From a virus, in IMG/VR virus record IMGVR_UViG_3300008114_000020, positions 17,201-81,200 of that record: a stretch of 64,000 nt of DNA; one strand, written 5' to 3'. Each line of letters opens with the position of its first letter. Positions within the stretch are counted from its first letter, which is position 1. Both the position numbers and the translations under genes were made by a program. The notes under the pieces were generated by a model. It was not told where the DNA came from, searched no databases, and worked only from the letters and a program-made list of their open reading frames with translations. Positions 63,503 to 64,000 of the stretch are shown piece after piece.

Positions 63503-64000
63503 ATGAAAGTAACTTGTTATTTTGAAAGAGGTGCGTTACATTGGTCTAATATCAGTGCACATAATTTTGTTTATAACAAATTGGTGGAGATGTATCCTGA
63601 GATTGAATTTAATGCGGTACACACCGCGTGTGATATAATCACACAACCTGATGGTTCCCAACAATCAATGAGAAGTTATACAAACTATACCGGACCCGCT
63701 TGTAGATATGGTCCTTTTTGGATGGTTATTCAAAACGTAGAAAACAAAAAATATTTCGTTGTTTCATATTGGGACAAATTAAATGATTTTTTTCACACCA
63801 ACTGGGATACAGAAAACTGTGTTGAGATTTTTACAAGTATTGGGTTACATAAGGACGACATTTTTTATAAAAAACTTGATTTACCATATACTCCAACTTC
63901 CTTTGTTGGTTCTACTTTGGAAAATGAAAGAAGAATTGAAAATCTATATTCTAATAGGTTATCAATGAACAAGACCAGTATTATCGATAAGACAAAGAGG
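63503..64000 (+). CDS. Hypothetical protein, C-terminal end outside the window (166 codons shown)
   Basis: It starts MKVTCYFERGALHWSNISAH (ATG 63503), one base after the previous stop. It has YTNYTGPACRYGPFWMVIQN and YFVVSYWDKLNDFF, a pattern I associate with glycosyltransferase-like proteins of glycan clusters, but no known motif is certain. The frame is open to the right edge. Confidence 0.6.
   Translation, partial: MKVTCYFERGALHWSNISAHNFVYNKLVEMYPEIEFNAVHTACDIITQPDGSQQSMRSYTNYTGPACRYGPFWMVIQNVENKKYFVVSYWDKLNDFFHTNWDTENCVEIFTSIGLHKDDIFYKKLDLPYTPTSFVGSTLENERRIENLYSNRLSMNKTSIIDKTKR

Noticed and set aside
1-64000. A bacterial chromosome segment instead of a phage
   Set aside because: The density of phage-type hypothetical families, the GH19 endolysin, the tag set and the absence of housekeeping genes favour a virus. 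The lack of a hallmark capsid, portal or terminase gene in this window leaves some doubt.

Overview
The window looks like part of a large double-stranded DNA phage genome, or a close relative, from a Bacteroidota host. Three things point that way. The genes are AT-rich and densely packed. Most of the left-hand genes carry promoters of the Bacteroidota form: a TTTGG box, a spacer that is 17 bases in nearly every case measured, then TATATTTGTA. Many products belong to families common in phages, such as gp88-like, DUF932, DUF4314, Api92-like, DUF1599, ParB-like, GH19 endolysin, and the conserved hypotheticals that begin MGLDMYL or MGYTTDF. No capsid, portal, terminase or polymerase gene lies in the window, so the phage assignment is an inference.

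Bases 1-21,800 form a minus-strand array of about 40 small, often acidic genes. They sit in short transcription units, each with its own promoter and usually a hairpin terminator. A GCCAAAC/GTTTGGC motif recurs next to almost every promoter. In the longer spacers it becomes an imperfect inverted repeat (GGTTGGC...GCCAAAC), so the array looks modular, like interchangeable gene cassettes. The array ends at a G-rich/C-rich switch region (21,840-22,130).

Bases 22,150-51,450 carry genes on both strands, and most units there have a different upstream motif, TATTTATA. About 20 proteins in this region share an N-terminal tag (core [IT]ESQLKRLI or LTESDL) that ends in an (I/L)xE site. This resembles the T4 capsid-targeting sequences cut by the prohead protease. 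The tagged proteins include an L,D-transpeptidase-like protein, an ADP-ribosyltransferase-like protein, a peptidoglycan-binding-like protein and three large proteins with WCT-type or MGHCGR motifs. They may be virion-packaged cargo. Among them are an archaemetzincin-like protease, CAP-domain and other secreted proteins with host-type promoters, an untagged GH19 endolysin, a secreted nuclease, an IMP dehydrogenase/GMP reductase homologue and a P-loop kinase.

Bases 51,535-64,000 are one tightly packed plus-strand run of 15 genes for glycan or sugar-nucleotide work: two GlcNAc-type glycosyltransferases, several methyltransferases, a HAD phosphatase-nucleotidyltransferase fusion, a second small nucleotidyltransferase, a GDPD-like protein, a cupin, three paralogous glycosyltransferase-like proteins and others. 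Within the run, overlapping the cupin gene, lies a RuBisCO-like protein. It keeps the metal-binding Lys-x-Asp-Glu site but has lost the loop-6 lysine. The two most striking observations in the window are this RuBisCO-like protein inside a viral glycan operon and the large set of proteins sharing the N-terminal tag.
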